From the NCBI GenBank assembly GCA_946184925.1, contig CAMHHL010000002.1, positions 1 to 62,576 of the forward strand: a DNA stretch of 62,576 bases. The letters run 5' to 3'. Of this stretch, positions 38,021-46,821 are shown piece by piece. This stretch comes from an uncultured Clostridia bacterium (GTDB taxonomy: Bacteria; Bacillota; Clostridia; Oscillospirales; Acutalibacteraceae). Every line of letters begins with the position of its first letter. Positions within the stretch are counted from its first letter, which is position 1. The position numbers and the translations under genes were made by a program. The notes under the pieces are model-generated. The model was given only the letters and a program-made list of their open reading frames with translations, ran no database searches and had not been told where the DNA came from.

Positions 38021-40063
38021 ATGCCTTCGCTATATGCTGTAAAAATTGAAGAACTCCGCGGCGTCGGCAAGGCTAAAGCCGAATGCTTTTACCGACTGGG
38101 AATATACTCCGTCGGTCAGCTTCTGACCTATTATCCGAGAACATACGAAAACTGGTCGGATATCACCGATATCTCCGACGTTGAGGATGGCGCGACGGTT
38201 TGCATTCGAGCTACGGTCGGCAGCGCTGTTTCGTCAAATTATACACGTTCGGGAAAGATTATATCCAAGCTTGCGGTGTATGACGAGAGCGGCGGTGCTG
38301 AGCTTGTTTTCTTCAATAACAAATATATTGACAAAATGCTCGCCTACGGCGCCGAGTATGTTTTCAGGGGGAAGGCTTCACATACTCTGGATGGCGTTCA
38401 GATGGTTGCTCCGACCTTCTCAAAGGTCAGCGAAGCTGCAAATCTCAGTCCTATTTATCCGCTCACTGCAGGACTTAACAATAACTTTATAATCAAGTGC
38501 ATGAAGCAGGCATTGAGCATGCTTCCGGATGAAGTTAACGACCCTCTGCCGGATGAAATCCGCCGTAAGTTCAGATTGTTCGGACTAAAAGCGGCTCTTT
38601 TGAATATTCATTTCCCCGAGAACGAAGAAAAGCTTGAGCTCGCGAGAAAAAGGCTTGTCGCCGAGGAGCTTCTTGTTCTCAACCTTGGACTTCGCAGACT
38701 AAAATCTCACAAGCGTTCAGAAAATAAGAATATTATTTCTAACGACTTTTCAGCCGAATTCGAGGCGTTGCTTCCGTTCTCTCTGACAAATGCTCAGAAG
38801 AGAGCAATAGGGGACTGCATGAACGACATGAAAAGTCCCGAACAATCTCTCAACAGGCTTGTTCAGGGTGATGTTGGTTCCGGAAAAACCGCTGTCGCGG
38901 CTTCGCTTTGCTATACCGTAATAAAAAACGGAATGCAGTGCGCGTTTATGGCACCGACTGAAATACTTACGGAACAGCACTATAATTCTCTTAAAGAACT
39001 ATTCAATAAAACAGACATAAAAATCGCTTTGCTGACAGGTTCCCTTAAAGAATCTGAGAAGAAGGCTGTCCGCTCCGGGCTTGAAAGCGGAGAGATTGAC
39101 CTTGTAATCGGCACACACGCCTTGATTACTGACAAGACAGTTTTCAATAATCTTGCCTTTGTTGTCACCGATGAACAGCACCGATTCGGTGTTGCTCAGC
39201 GCGCTAAACTGCTCTCGAAGGGCAACAGCCCTCATTTGCTGGTTATGAGCGCAACTCCGATTCCGAGAACGCTCGGGCTCATTATCTTCGGCGACCTTGA
39301 TATTTCTATTATTGACGAACTTCCGCCCGGGCGACAGGAGATTGACACGCTTCTCATTGATTCCTCGAAGCGAGACAGAGCGCTCGGCTTTGTTCGCAAG
39401 GAGATTCTCAGAGGCAGACAGGCTTACATTGTCTGTCCGCTCGTTGAGGAAGGGGACAGCGATCTCGCCTCAGCCGAGGAATACGCCGCCGAGCTTATGC
39501 TTAATCACTTCAGCGATATTCCGGTCGGAATTCTTCACGGTAAGATGAAGCCTGCCGACAAGGAAGCTGTCATGGCTGACTTTCAGCGTAACAAGCTCAA
39601 GCTTCTTGTTGCGACAACTGTCATTGAGGTTGGAATTGATGTTCCGAACGCTACAATAATGATGATTGAAAACGCCGAACGCTTCGGGCTTTCCACCCTC
39701 CATCAGCTGCGCGGAAGAGTAGGCAGAGGTACGGAGAAGAGCTGGTGTATTCTTGTTTCCGACAATACCTCCGATATTTCGCTGGAGCGTCTGAAAACTA
39801 TGTGTACTACGCGCGACGGTTTTAAAATTGCCGACGCGGATTTGAAGCTCAGAGGGCCGGGAGATTTCTTCGGCTCGCGTCAGCACGGACTTCCCGAGCT
39901 GAGCATAAGCTCGCTTGCGGATACACGAAATCTTGAGCTTTCTCAAAAAATCGCCGATTATATTCTGATGTATTATGACTTTGAACATGACGACATGTAC
40001 CGCGGTCTTCGCGGTGAGATTTCACGATTGTTCAAATCAACCGGAGATGAAACTCTCAATTGA
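38021..40063 (+). CDS. recG: ATP-dependent DNA helicase RecG
   Basis: A 680-aa helicase that remodels stalled forks and Holliday junctions. The N-terminal wedge/OB domain (with a helix-hairpin-like GVGKAKAECFYRLGI) is followed by two RecA-like domains. Motifs are Walker A GDVGSGKTAVA, the DEQH box VTDEQHRFG, SATPIPRTL and the RecG-specific QLRGRVGRG. The start at 38021 (MPSLYAV) has GGAAGGAGAG upstream; an upstream in-frame ATG at 37958 has no such site. A GCGCGC-AAA-GCGCGC hairpin lies before it. Confidence 0.96.
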   Translation: MPSLYAVKIEELRGVGKAKAECFYRLGIYSVGQLLTYYPRTYENWSDITDISDVEDGATVCIRATVGSAVSSNYTRSGKIISKLAVYDESGGAELVFFNNKYIDKMLAYGAEYVFRGKASHTLDGVQMVAPTFSKVSEAANLSPIYPLTAGLNNNFIIKCMKQALSMLPDEVNDPLPDEIRRKFRLFGLKAALLNIHFPENEEKLELARKRLVAEELLVLNLGLRRLKSHKRSENKNIISNDFSAEFEALLPFSLTNAQKRAIGDCMNDMKSPEQSLNRLVQGDVGSGKTAVAASLCYTVIKNGMQCAFMAPTEILTEQHYNSLKELFNKTDIKIALLTGSLKESEKKAVRSGLESGEIDLVIGTHALITDKTVFNNLAFVVTDEQHRFGVAQRAKLLSKGNSPHLLVMSATPIPRTLGLIIFGDLDISIIDELPPGRQEIDTLLIDSSKRDRALGFVRKEILRGRQAYIVCPLVEEGDSDLASAEEYAAELMLNHFSDIPVGILHGKMKPADKEAVMADFQRNKLKLLVATTVIEVGIDVPNATIMMIENAERFGLSTLHQLRGRVGRGTEKSWCILVSDNTSDISLERLKTMCTTRDGFKIADADLKLRGPGDFFGSRQHGLPELSISSLADTRNLELSQKIADYILMYYDFEHDDMYRGLRGEISRLFKSTGDETLN

Positions 40064-40066
40064 TAC

Positions 40067-40095
40067 TTGCCAAGCCGCAGGCTTTTGTGTATAAT
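40067..40095 (+). promoter_or_regulatory. sigma-A promoter of dacA
   Basis: TTGCCA (40067-40072), a 17-bp spacer and TATAAT (40090-40095), directly after the recG stop. Confidence 0.72.
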
Positions 40096-40123
40096 AACTC
40101 TAGCATTTTCGGGAGGTTATCCT

Positions 40124-41473
40124 ATGAAAAAGAAACTTTTGATATTCATTTCACTTGTTCTTGTTGTTTGCGCGGCGCTTTCATCCGCAGTAATTCCGGC
40201 TTCCGCCGCAAATTATAAGAATGACGTCAAGCTTAAATCTCAGACCGCCTTACTGATTAACCTCGACACCGGTCAGACTGTCTACAGCGTTAAGGCGAAC
40301 GAGAGACGTTATCCTGCTTCAACTACTAAAATTATGACCTATATTGTCGTAGCTGAGCATATCAAGGACTTTGAGAATACCCGTATAGAGATTAAGCAGA
40401 GCGTTCTCAATGTTCTGGAAGGCACCGGAAGCTCCGTTGCGAACGTTGCTTCTCACGTAGGCGAAAGTATGCGTGTAATCGATTTGTTATATTCGATGAT
40501 GGTTCCGTCAGGTAACGACGCCGCAGTTGTTCTTGCCGATTATGTCGGCGGCGGAGATACCTCAAAGTTTGTCAAAATGATGAATGACAAAGCGAAGGAG
40601 CTTGGCTGTAAGGACACCCACTTCATGAATCCCGACGGACTTCATGACAAGAATCATTACACAACCGCAAACGACCTTGCGAAGATGGCACGTTACGCGC
40701 TGACTTTGCCTGAGTTTTCAACAATTACAAATACAGCCACATATTATGTTGAAGGCGAGGATTATCCCCTTGTTACTACAAACTATATGATTGATGAGAA
40801 CCGCGGAGGGGAGTACTATTATCAGTATGCTCAGGGAATCAAGACAGGCACAACCGATGAAGCCGGACACTGTCTGGTTACTATGGGCAGTGCCGACGGA
40901 TATACTTATCTCGGAGTTTTCCTTATGAATCCGATTAAAGACCCGGACGAGTACGGCACCATGATTGACGCCGCCGACCTCTTCCGCTGGTCGCTCACTC
41001 AGCTTGAGCTCAATCAGGTAGCTTCAGCCGAAACTCCGATTTGTGAGGCTAAGGTAAGCCTTGCGTGGGGGAAGGACTCAATTCAACTCACTCCGGAGAA
41101 GAACATCAACGCGATTGTTCCGACGGATTATAAGCAAAAGAACATAATAATCGAGAAGAGTATTCCGAAAACCGTTGAAGCTCCGATAAAAAAGGGTGAC
41201 GTAATCGGTACCGCAACCGTTTATTACAAGGGCTCGCACGCAAGCGGTAAGCAGAAGCTCGCAACCGTCAACCTTGTCGCTTCCGAGAGCGTCGAGCGAA
41301 GCGGAATTATCTATGTTTTTGAGGTAGTAAAGAAGGTTGTTGTTCATCCTGTGTTTCTTATAATGCTGGGCGTAATTGTTCTTCTTATTATCATCTATAT
41401 CATTTCATCAGTGATCATCTCAAAGCGCAGACGCAAGCGCAGTAAGCACGTTAGAAAATATCGCAACTTCTGA
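40124..41473 (+). CDS. dacA: D-alanyl-D-alanine carboxypeptidase (PBP5 type)
   Basis: A 449-aa low-molecular-weight penicillin-binding protein that trims the terminal D-Ala of peptidoglycan pentapeptides. A signal peptide ends near ASA (about residue 28). The active-site triad of motifs is complete: PASTTKIM (SxxK), PSGNDAA (SxN) and GIKTGTT (KTG). A C-terminal beta domain is followed by a transmembrane helix and a strongly basic tail (KRRRKRSKH), instead of the amphipathic anchor of E. coli PBP5. The start at 40124 has GGGAGG upstream and begins the signal peptide. Confidence 0.95.
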   Translation: MKKKLLIFISLVLVVCAALSSAVIPASAANYKNDVKLKSQTALLINLDTGQTVYSVKANERRYPASTTKIMTYIVVAEHIKDFENTRIEIKQSVLNVLEGTGSSVANVASHVGESMRVIDLLYSMMVPSGNDAAVVLADYVGGGDTSKFVKMMNDKAKELGCKDTHFMNPDGLHDKNHYTTANDLAKMARYALTLPEFSTITNTATYYVEGEDYPLVTTNYMIDENRGGEYYYQYAQGIKTGTTDEAGHCLVTMGSADGYTYLGVFLMNPIKDPDEYGTMIDAADLFRWSLTQLELNQVASAETPICEAKVSLAWGKDSIQLTPEKNINAIVPTDYKQKNIIIEKSIPKTVEAPIKKGDVIGTATVYYKGSHASGKQKLATVNLVASESVERSGIIYVFEVVKKVVVHPVFLIMLGVIVLLIIIYIISSVIISKRRRKRSKHVRKYRNF

Positions 41474-41474
41474 T

Positions 41475-41500
41475 AAAAGCGCCCGAAAGGGCGCTTTTGG
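41475..41500. terminator. terminator of dacA, bidirectional
   Basis: Perfect stem AAAAGCGCCC / GGGCGCTTTT, GAAA loop. It lies between two converging genes. Confidence 0.88.
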
Positions 41501-41504
41501 TCAT

Positions 41505-42095
41505 TTATCCTACAAATTCTACATCTGCCAAAAAATACTCTAACGCTTTTTTATAACCGTATCCCTGTTTTGTCAGCTCGTTTAAGCTGTTCAGGCTGAT
41601 TCCGGTGGTTTTAGATGATGTGCTGTTTTTCAGCAAGTCCCACGGCGCGGCGCAGGCTCTGATATACGGGTACTTTTTCGATGGCTCAGTATAGCCTGCC
41701 GAGGTATAAAAAATCGGAACCATTACTGCCTTGCCTTTGCGCTTTATTAAAGTGTTTTTGTATTTCTTTGCTGTATTTTCGATTTTAGAATAATAACTAT
41801 CACCGCATTTTTTTAAAAAAACCTTTTTGGAAATGTATGTTTCAGGCTTATCGAGATTGTATTTTTCTTTAGCGGAATTATAATTACTGTTCAACAGGAC
41901 TGCAAGCGCCGCGAGAGCTTCGTCTGTATATTCTTTTCTGAATTTAGCGGCGAGAAGTCCGGTCAGTACATTTTCGTTTTTGTCTTGGTTCATCGCTCCG
42001 GAAATCTCACCGGAACAGTTGTTTTTTACTGTAAAAAGCGGTACTCCCGCCATTATTGTCAGTATTAATAAAAATCCGATTAATTTCTTTTTCAT
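41505..42095 (-). CDS. short SpoIID-like secreted protein
   Basis: A 196-aa protein with an N-terminal signal anchor. Parts resemble the SpoIID family of peptidoglycan lytic transglycosylases: EALAALAVLLNSNY aligns with the EALKAQAVAARTY region, SAGYTEPSKKYPYIRA with the SSNGYTE region, and KQGYGYKKALEYFLADVEFV with the family's C-terminal end. The catalytic Glu context before EAL and the GHGVGMSQ motif are missing, so it may be inactive or regulatory. The resemblance is by eye and the call is tentative. It is converging on dacA, with its own start and an upstream gap of 118 bp shared with the next gene. Confidence 0.45.
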   Translation of the reverse strand: MKKKLIGFLLILTIMAGVPLFTVKNNCSGEISGAMNQDKNENVLTGLLAAKFRKEYTDEALAALAVLLNSNYNSAKEKYNLDKPETYISKKVFLKKCGDSYYSKIENTAKKYKNTLIKRKGKAVMVPIFYTSAGYTEPSKKYPYIRACAAPWDLLKNSTSSKTTGISLNSLNELTKQGYGYKKALEYFLADVEFVG

Positions 42096-42114
42096 AATTT
42101 CACTCTTTTATTCC

Positions 42115-42143
42115 TTGACATCACACGTAGTTTGTCTTAAAAT
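42115..42143 (+). promoter_or_regulatory. sigma-A promoter of the acidic-tailed membrane protein
   Basis: TTGACA (42115-42120), a 17-bp spacer and TAAAAT (42138-42143). Confidence 0.75.
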
Positions 42144-42179
42144 ATTATATGTTTGATATAAGGTATATTATTACAATAT

Positions 42180-42197
42180 CATTGAGTACACTCAATG
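42180..42197. promoter_or_regulatory. inverted repeat in the 5' leader
   Basis: CATTGAGT-AC-ACTCAATG, a perfect 8-bp inverted repeat about 30 bp past the predicted start and directly before the AAAGGA ribosome-binding site. It could be an operator or a translation-controlling hairpin. Confidence 0.45.
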
Positions 42198-42213
42198 CTG
42201 AAAGGAATTTTTT

Positions 42214-43440
42214 ATGAAATCAAAGCTTACATGGTTTTCGTTCGTTCCGCTTGCGATAGCGGCGATTGTTCTCAATCTGCTCGGTACGCTCGGAGTTTTC
42301 AGCGGACTTGCGCCCAATACATTACAATTCGCGGCGGTTGCGGCTGTTCTGCTGATGTTCATTATCAACATCATTTTTGTCGCTACGGACAAAAAGACTT
42401 CTCCCGCATATTTACTCGCCAGGAACATTCCTGCGGGCGTTGCTGCTTTTGTTGCTGCCGGCATGACGGCTTCAAAATCCGCTCTCACAATTATTCTCGG
42501 AATGCAGAACAGATCTTTTGATTTTATGACAATTGCGCTGACGGCGTTCGGAATGATTGCGGCTGTTTGTCTGGTTGTGATTGCGATTGCTCATTTTCAG
42601 GGCAGAAACTTTCTCCCGCGTATGGGTGCGCTGTTTCTTTCGATGCCTGTTTGGGCAGGGCTTTCGCTGATTCAGGAATTTCTTAACAACCGCACTGTTT
42701 CGGTCGCGTTTGTTAACCCCGTAAAGCTTGTTTGCCTTGCGTTTATGATGATTTTTCTGTTTAAGCTCTCAATGGTTATCGCTACGATTGACGGCAAAAA
42801 CCCGGTAAAGTCAATGTTTCTCTATGGTTTTCCGCTTGCCGGTCTGGGACTTGCGTACGGTGCGGCTTCAATCGCTGACGCGGTTATAAACGGACTTGAT
42901 TACTCCGAGAATGTTGTTGCGTATCTTGCAATCGCCCTCTCGGTTTATATAATCTTTTTCAATATTGAGATTACACGTCTCGGCAGAACCAACGAGGAGC
43001 AGATAGTTAAGTTCGACCTCGATGATTACAACGAAGAAGAGCTCATCTACGGTGCTTTTCAGGACAACGAGGTAGTCAAGAGCAACGTTACATCCGAGGA
43101 GTATGATTATGATTACGATTATTCTTCGAATGAAGATATGAGCGATTATCTGACTGAAAAAGAAGAGAGTTATACAGACGAATATGATTATTACGGCTAC
43201 GGCGACGAAACCGAGAAGGAACAGCTTGTAGTAGCTCCCGAGGGTTCGGATGACGACGCTATCTATGTTGACAGTACAGTAGTTGAAACATTTGAGGAAA
43301 ACCTAATTGAGACGAACGAAGAAGCTTCAGCTGAGAATGTTATCCCTGATGAAACTCCGGAAGCTTCCGTCGAGTATGATTCCGCCGAGGAAAAAATGGC
43401 AAAAATCGACAAGCTTCTTGCTGATTTGGACAATGATTGA
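42214..43440 (+). CDS. multi-pass membrane protein with long acidic Tyr/Asp/Glu-rich tail
   Basis: A 408-aa protein I cannot assign to a family. Residues 1-255 form about seven or eight hydrophobic helices. The remaining 150 residues are highly acidic, with a run alternating Tyr and Asp (EYDYDYDYSS, then DEYDYYGYGDE), and end in a short predicted helix (EEKMAKIDKLLADLDND). By charge the tail is probably cytoplasmic. AAAGGA precedes the ATG. It is monocistronic, between its own promoter and the thrS T-box leader. Confidence 0.8.
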   Translation: MKSKLTWFSFVPLAIAAIVLNLLGTLGVFSGLAPNTLQFAAVAAVLLMFIINIIFVATDKKTSPAYLLARNIPAGVAAFVAAGMTASKSALTIILGMQNRSFDFMTIALTAFGMIAAVCLVVIAIAHFQGRNFLPRMGALFLSMPVWAGLSLIQEFLNNRTVSVAFVNPVKLVCLAFMMIFLFKLSMVIATIDGKNPVKSMFLYGFPLAGLGLAYGAASIADAVINGLDYSENVVAYLAIALSVYIIFFNIEITRLGRTNEEQIVKFDLDDYNEEELIYGAFQDNEVVKSNVTSEEYDYDYDYSSNEDMSDYLTEKEESYTDEYDYYGYGDETEKEQLVVAPEGSDDDAIYVDSTVVETFEENLIETNEEASAENVIPDETPEASVEYDSAEEKMAKIDKLLADLDND

Positions 43441-43461
43441 TAAAAATATCAAATTTGTTTA

Positions 43462-43490
43462 TTGACAACCGTTTCATTCGGTGTTAGTAT
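43462..43490 (+). promoter_or_regulatory. sigma-A promoter of thrS
   Basis: TTGACA (43462-43467), a 17-bp spacer and TAGTAT (43485-43490). Transcription would start about 43497, at the beginning of the T-box leader. Confidence 0.75.
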
Positions 43491-43496
43491 ATTATT

Positions 43497-43720
43497 GCGT
43501 TGATGAGGACATGACGCGAAATACGGCTCCCAAAGAGAGCGCACGGCTGGTGTGAGTGCGCGGTTCCGCTTCGTTGTTACCGCCTCTGAGCTCTGCGCAG
43601 GAAATGGCGCGGCGGTTATCCCCGTTAAAGGATTTTGAGGGTTTGTTTTCAGACCGAATTTGGGTGGAACCACGGTTAATATCGTCCCAATATTCCTTTT
43701 TGGAATATTGGGACTTTTCA
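43497..43720 (+). ncRNA. T-box riboswitch (tRNA-Thr sensing) with terminator
   Basis: The leader carries the T-box core TGGGTGGAACCACGG (43661-43675). It is followed by a terminator with a perfect 13-bp stem (43684-43696 with 43702-43714) and a T run. Stem I features are visible, including AGAGAG and GGCTGGTGTGAG near 43535-43560. A likely threonine specifier ACC is at 43579-43581 (inferred). Uncharged tRNA-Thr would pair and favour the antiterminator, turning on thrS. Confidence 0.93.
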
Positions 43721-43744
43721 TTTTATAAAAAAGGAGTAAAAATT

Positions 43745-45688
43745 ATGGTAAATGTTGAGCTTAAAGGCGGAGTAGTTAACCAATACGAAAGCGGTATTAC
43801 TCCGGCTGAAATCGCCAAATCAATCGGTATGGGACTTTATAAGTCAGTATGTGCCGCTAAAATCAACGGAGAGGCGGTTGACCTTCGAACTCCGGTTACA
43901 GAGGATTGCAAGGTTGAGCTTCTTACATTTGATGATATAAACGGCAAGAAAGCATTTTGGCATACTGCGTCTCACATTCTCGCACAGGCAGTAAAACGCC
44001 TTTATCCCGAGGCTAAGTGCGCAATCGGCCCCGCGGTTGACAACGGCTTTTACTATGACTTTGATGTTGAGAAGCCTTTCACTCGTGATGATCTCGACAA
44101 AATTACTGCCGAGATGAAGAAGATTGTAAAATCAAAGATTGAAATTGAACGTTTTGAGCTTGAACCCGACGAGGCTGTAAAGCTCCTTGAAGAAATGAAT
44201 GAGCCATACAAGGTTGAGCTCTGCAAGGAACACACAGACAAGGGCGAGAAGATAAGCTTCTATAAGCAGGATGATTTCACTGATCTTTGTGCCGGTCCTC
44301 ATCTTATGGATGTTTCCGCTGTAAAGGCTATCGCGCTCACAAACTGCACAGGCGCTTATTGGCGCGGAGACGCGAAGAATGCTCAGCTTTGCCGAGTTTA
44401 CGGCGTTGCGTTCCCCAAGGCTTCAATGCTTGAGGAGCATCTTGCGATGATGGAAGAAGCCAAGAAACGCGATCACAATAAGCTCGGTCGTGAGCTTGAG
44501 CTTTTCACAACAGTTGATTACATCGGTCAGGGATTGCCGATACTCCTTCCGAAGGGCGCGAGAATCATTCAGCTTCTCCAGCGCTTTGTAGAGGACGAGG
44601 AGCAGAAGAGGGGATGGCTCCTTACAAAAACTCCTTTCATGGCTAAGTCGGATCTCTATAAAATCAGCGGACACTGGGATCATTATAAAGACGGTATGTT
44701 TATTCTCGGCGACCCTGATAATGACGATGAGGTCTACGCTCTTCGCCCGATGACTTGTCCGTTCCAGTATCAGGCGTATCTTAACCGTCAGCGTTCTTAC
44801 CGCGATCTTCCGCTGAGATATAACGAGACTTCAACACTCTTCCGTAATGAAGCTTCCGGTGAGATGCATGGTCTTATTCGCGTCCGTCAGTTCACAATCT
44901 CAGAAGGTCACCTTATGTGTACTCCCGAACAGCTCGAGGATGAGTTCCGCGGTTCGCTTGAGCTTGCTATCTTTATGCTCAAGACTGTCGGGCTCTATGA
45001 GGATGTAAGCTATCGTTTCTCTCAGTGGGATCCCAACGACAGAGATAAGTATATCGGCACCGAGGAGGAATGGGACAGAATCCAGGGTATGATGGGCAGA
45101 ATTCTCGACCACCTCGAGATTCCCTATGAAATCGGTATCGGTGAGGCTGCTTTCTACGGTCCGAAGCTTGATATTCAGATTAAGAATGTTTACGGCAAGG
45201 AAGACACGCTCATCACAATCCAAATTGACGGCATGATTGCCGAGAAGTTCGGCATGGAATATGTTGATAAGGACGGCAAGAAGAAAAATCCCTATATCAT
45301 TCACCGCACATCAATCGGCTGCTATGAGAGAACTCTTGCGCTGCTTATTGAGAAGTACGCCGGCGCGTTCCCGATGTGGCTTGCTCCCACTCAGGTCAAG
45401 ATTCTTCCTATTGCCGACCGTCATCACGACTACGCGTATGATATTAAGAAGAAGCTCGAAGCCAACGGTATGCGCGTTGAAATTGACGACAGAAGCGAGA
45501 AAATCGGATATAAAATCCGTGAGGCGCAGCTCCAGAAGGTGCCGTATATGTTTGTTGTAGGCGATAAAGATATCGAAAATAATCAGGTTTCTGTTCGCCA
45601 CAGAAAAGAGGGCGACCTCGGCTCTATGTCTCTCGAGGACTTTATCTCGCTTGCCGTCAAGGAAATTGAATCCAAGGAGATAAAATAA
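43745..45688 (+). CDS. thrS: threonyl-tRNA synthetase
   Basis: A 647-aa class II synthetase that charges tRNA-Thr. There is an N-terminal TGS domain, an editing domain with HTASHILAQAVKRL, and a catalytic core with motif 2 FRNEASGEMHGLIRVRQF-type residues (RNEASGE, HGLIRVRQF) and motif 3 IHRTSIGCYERTLALLIE-type (GCYERTLA). The C-terminal anticodon-binding domain is present. GGAG precedes the ATG. The longer in-frame start inside the T-box leader is not real. A VanY-like gene follows after 3 bp. Confidence 0.97.
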   Translation: MVNVELKGGVVNQYESGITPAEIAKSIGMGLYKSVCAAKINGEAVDLRTPVTEDCKVELLTFDDINGKKAFWHTASHILAQAVKRLYPEAKCAIGPAVDNGFYYDFDVEKPFTRDDLDKITAEMKKIVKSKIEIERFELEPDEAVKLLEEMNEPYKVELCKEHTDKGEKISFYKQDDFTDLCAGPHLMDVSAVKAIALTNCTGAYWRGDAKNAQLCRVYGVAFPKASMLEEHLAMMEEAKKRDHNKLGRELELFTTVDYIGQGLPILLPKGARIIQLLQRFVEDEEQKRGWLLTKTPFMAKSDLYKISGHWDHYKDGMFILGDPDNDDEVYALRPMTCPFQYQAYLNRQRSYRDLPLRYNETSTLFRNEASGEMHGLIRVRQFTISEGHLMCTPEQLEDEFRGSLELAIFMLKTVGLYEDVSYRFSQWDPNDRDKYIGTEEEWDRIQGMMGRILDHLEIPYEIGIGEAAFYGPKLDIQIKNVYGKEDTLITIQIDGMIAEKFGMEYVDKDGKKKNPYIIHRTSIGCYERTLALLIEKYAGAFPMWLAPTQVKILPIADRHHDYAYDIKKKLEANGMRVEIDDRSEKIGYKIREAQLQKVPYMFVVGDKDIENNQVSVRHRKEGDLGSMSLEDFISLAVKEIESKEIK

Positions 45689-45691
45689 TAT

Positions 45692-46465
45692 ATGAACAAT
45701 AACGGTTTGTATAAAACCGGACAATTCTCGGTAAACCGTACCGATGTTGAGGGTAACGCTGACACCAAAGGCCTCAGAGTTTTCAGAGTGATTGTTGCCG
45801 TGCTTATTATCGGCATGATTGTTGCTACAGTTACACTCGGAATATTTGTTTTCGGCTCCGGAGACTCAGGGTACGAGAACAACGACTCTGTTTCCGATTC
45901 TGCCGACAACGACGAGCTTTTGATGATTGTCGGAAAAGCAAAACCGCTTGATGATGATTATTCTCCAAAGCTTGAGAAAGTCGGGGGAGTGAGGGTTTCC
46001 GCTTTGTGTTCCGATTCTCTACGGCGAATGCTTTCAGACGCCGAGAGCGACGGCGTGGAGCTTTCGCTCGGTAGGGGATACGTTTCTTCCAAGACTCAGC
46101 AGAAGCTGTATAACAGGCTTTTTCAGCGTTATATCGAAAGCGGAGAATACACCGAAGTAAGAGCTCAGGCAAAGGCGGAGAGAATTGTTCCGCAGGGCGG
46201 CAGAAGCGAAAGCCAGACAGGACTGCTTGTCCGGTTCAAATCGGGTGATAAAACTCCGTTCAGAATGACAAGAGCGTATTCATGGCTGCTCCAAAACAGC
46301 GTTAAATACGGCTTTATCCTTCGTTATCCTGCCGATAAAACCGACGAGACATCAATGAACGCCGACTACAGCGCGTTTCGGTATGTAGGCAGGGAGAATG
46401 CTGAGGTTATGAGAAGTCTCGGAAAATGTCTTGACGAGTATGTTGCCTACATCAACGCGAGATAG
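45692..46465 (+). CDS. VanY/LdcB-family protein lacking all zinc ligands (pseudoenzyme)
   Basis: A 257-aa membrane-anchored protein: cytoplasmic N-terminus, transmembrane helix (about residues 30-54), then a D-Ala-D-Ala carboxypeptidase (VanY/LdcB) fold. The framework is clear (LSLGRGYVSSKTQQKLYNR, YGFILRYPADK, FRYVG). Where active enzymes have SEHQTGLA-D, this has SESQTGLLVR (His to Ser about residue 174, Asp to Arg about 181). Where they have EPWHxRYVG, it has DYSAFRYVG (Glu to Asp about 225, His to Ala about 228). All three metal ligands are gone while the fold is kept. It is probably a binding or regulatory protein. AAGGAG sits at the end of thrS, so it is read from the T-box-controlled message. 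Confidence 0.85.
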   Translation: MNNNGLYKTGQFSVNRTDVEGNADTKGLRVFRVIVAVLIIGMIVATVTLGIFVFGSGDSGYENNDSVSDSADNDELLMIVGKAKPLDDDYSPKLEKVGGVRVSALCSDSLRRMLSDAESDGVELSLGRGYVSSKTQQKLYNRLFQRYIESGEYTEVRAQAKAERIVPQGGRSESQTGLLVRFKSGDKTPFRMTRAYSWLLQNSVKYGFILRYPADKTDETSMNADYSAFRYVGRENAEVMRSLGKCLDEYVAYINAR

Positions 46466-46496
46466 TCTGAAATTTTCAGATTTTTTCAAAAAATGC

Positions 46497-46525
46497 TTGC
46501 ATTTTGCGAATATATAGTGTATAAT
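46497..46525 (+). promoter_or_regulatory. sigma-A promoter of rpmE
   Basis: TTGCAT (46497-46502), a 17-bp spacer and TATAAT (46520-46525). Confidence 0.75.
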
Positions 46526-46567
46526 TCTACTGTTATGTATGATTTTATCCTGAACGAGGTGAATAAA

Positions 46568-46768
46568 ATGAAAAACGGTATCCATCCGAATTACGAACAG
46601 ACAACTATCAGATGCGCTTGCGGTAATGTCATCGAGACAGGTTCTACCAAAAAGGACATCCGCGTTGAAGTTTGCTCAAAGTGCCATCCTTTCTTCACCG
46701 GAAAGCAGAAGTTGGTTGACACCGGCGGACGTGTTGACAGATTCAAGAAGCGTTTCAATATGTCTTAA
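46568..46768 (+). CDS. rpmE: 50S ribosomal protein L31, zinc-ribbon type
   Basis: A 66-aa ribosomal protein beginning [14 protein letters not shown]. Cysteines in RCACGN and CSKCHPF form the zinc ribbon of the type A (C+) form, and [10 protein letters not shown] ends it. GAGGTG precedes the ATG at 46568. Upstream in-frame ATGs lie around or before the predicted promoter and are not starts. Confidence 0.96.
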   Translation: MKNGIHPNYEQTTIRCACGNVIETGSTKKDIRVEVCSKCHPFFTGKQKLVDTGGRVDRFKKRFNMS

Positions 46769-46778
46769 TTGTGAATTC

Positions 46779-46804
46779 AAAGGGCGGCTTATGCCGCCTT
46801 TTTA
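46779..46804 (+). terminator. terminator of rpmE
   Basis: Stem AAAGGGCGGC / GCCGCCTTTT, TTAT loop, T run. Confidence 0.9.
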
Positions 46805-46821
46805 CTTTCTTTGGTGCTATT

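Noticed and set aside
43556..43744. Extended N-terminus of ThrS inside its leader
   Set aside because: The frame runs through the T-box and terminator. The ATG at 43745 has a good ribosome-binding site and starts the TGS domain.
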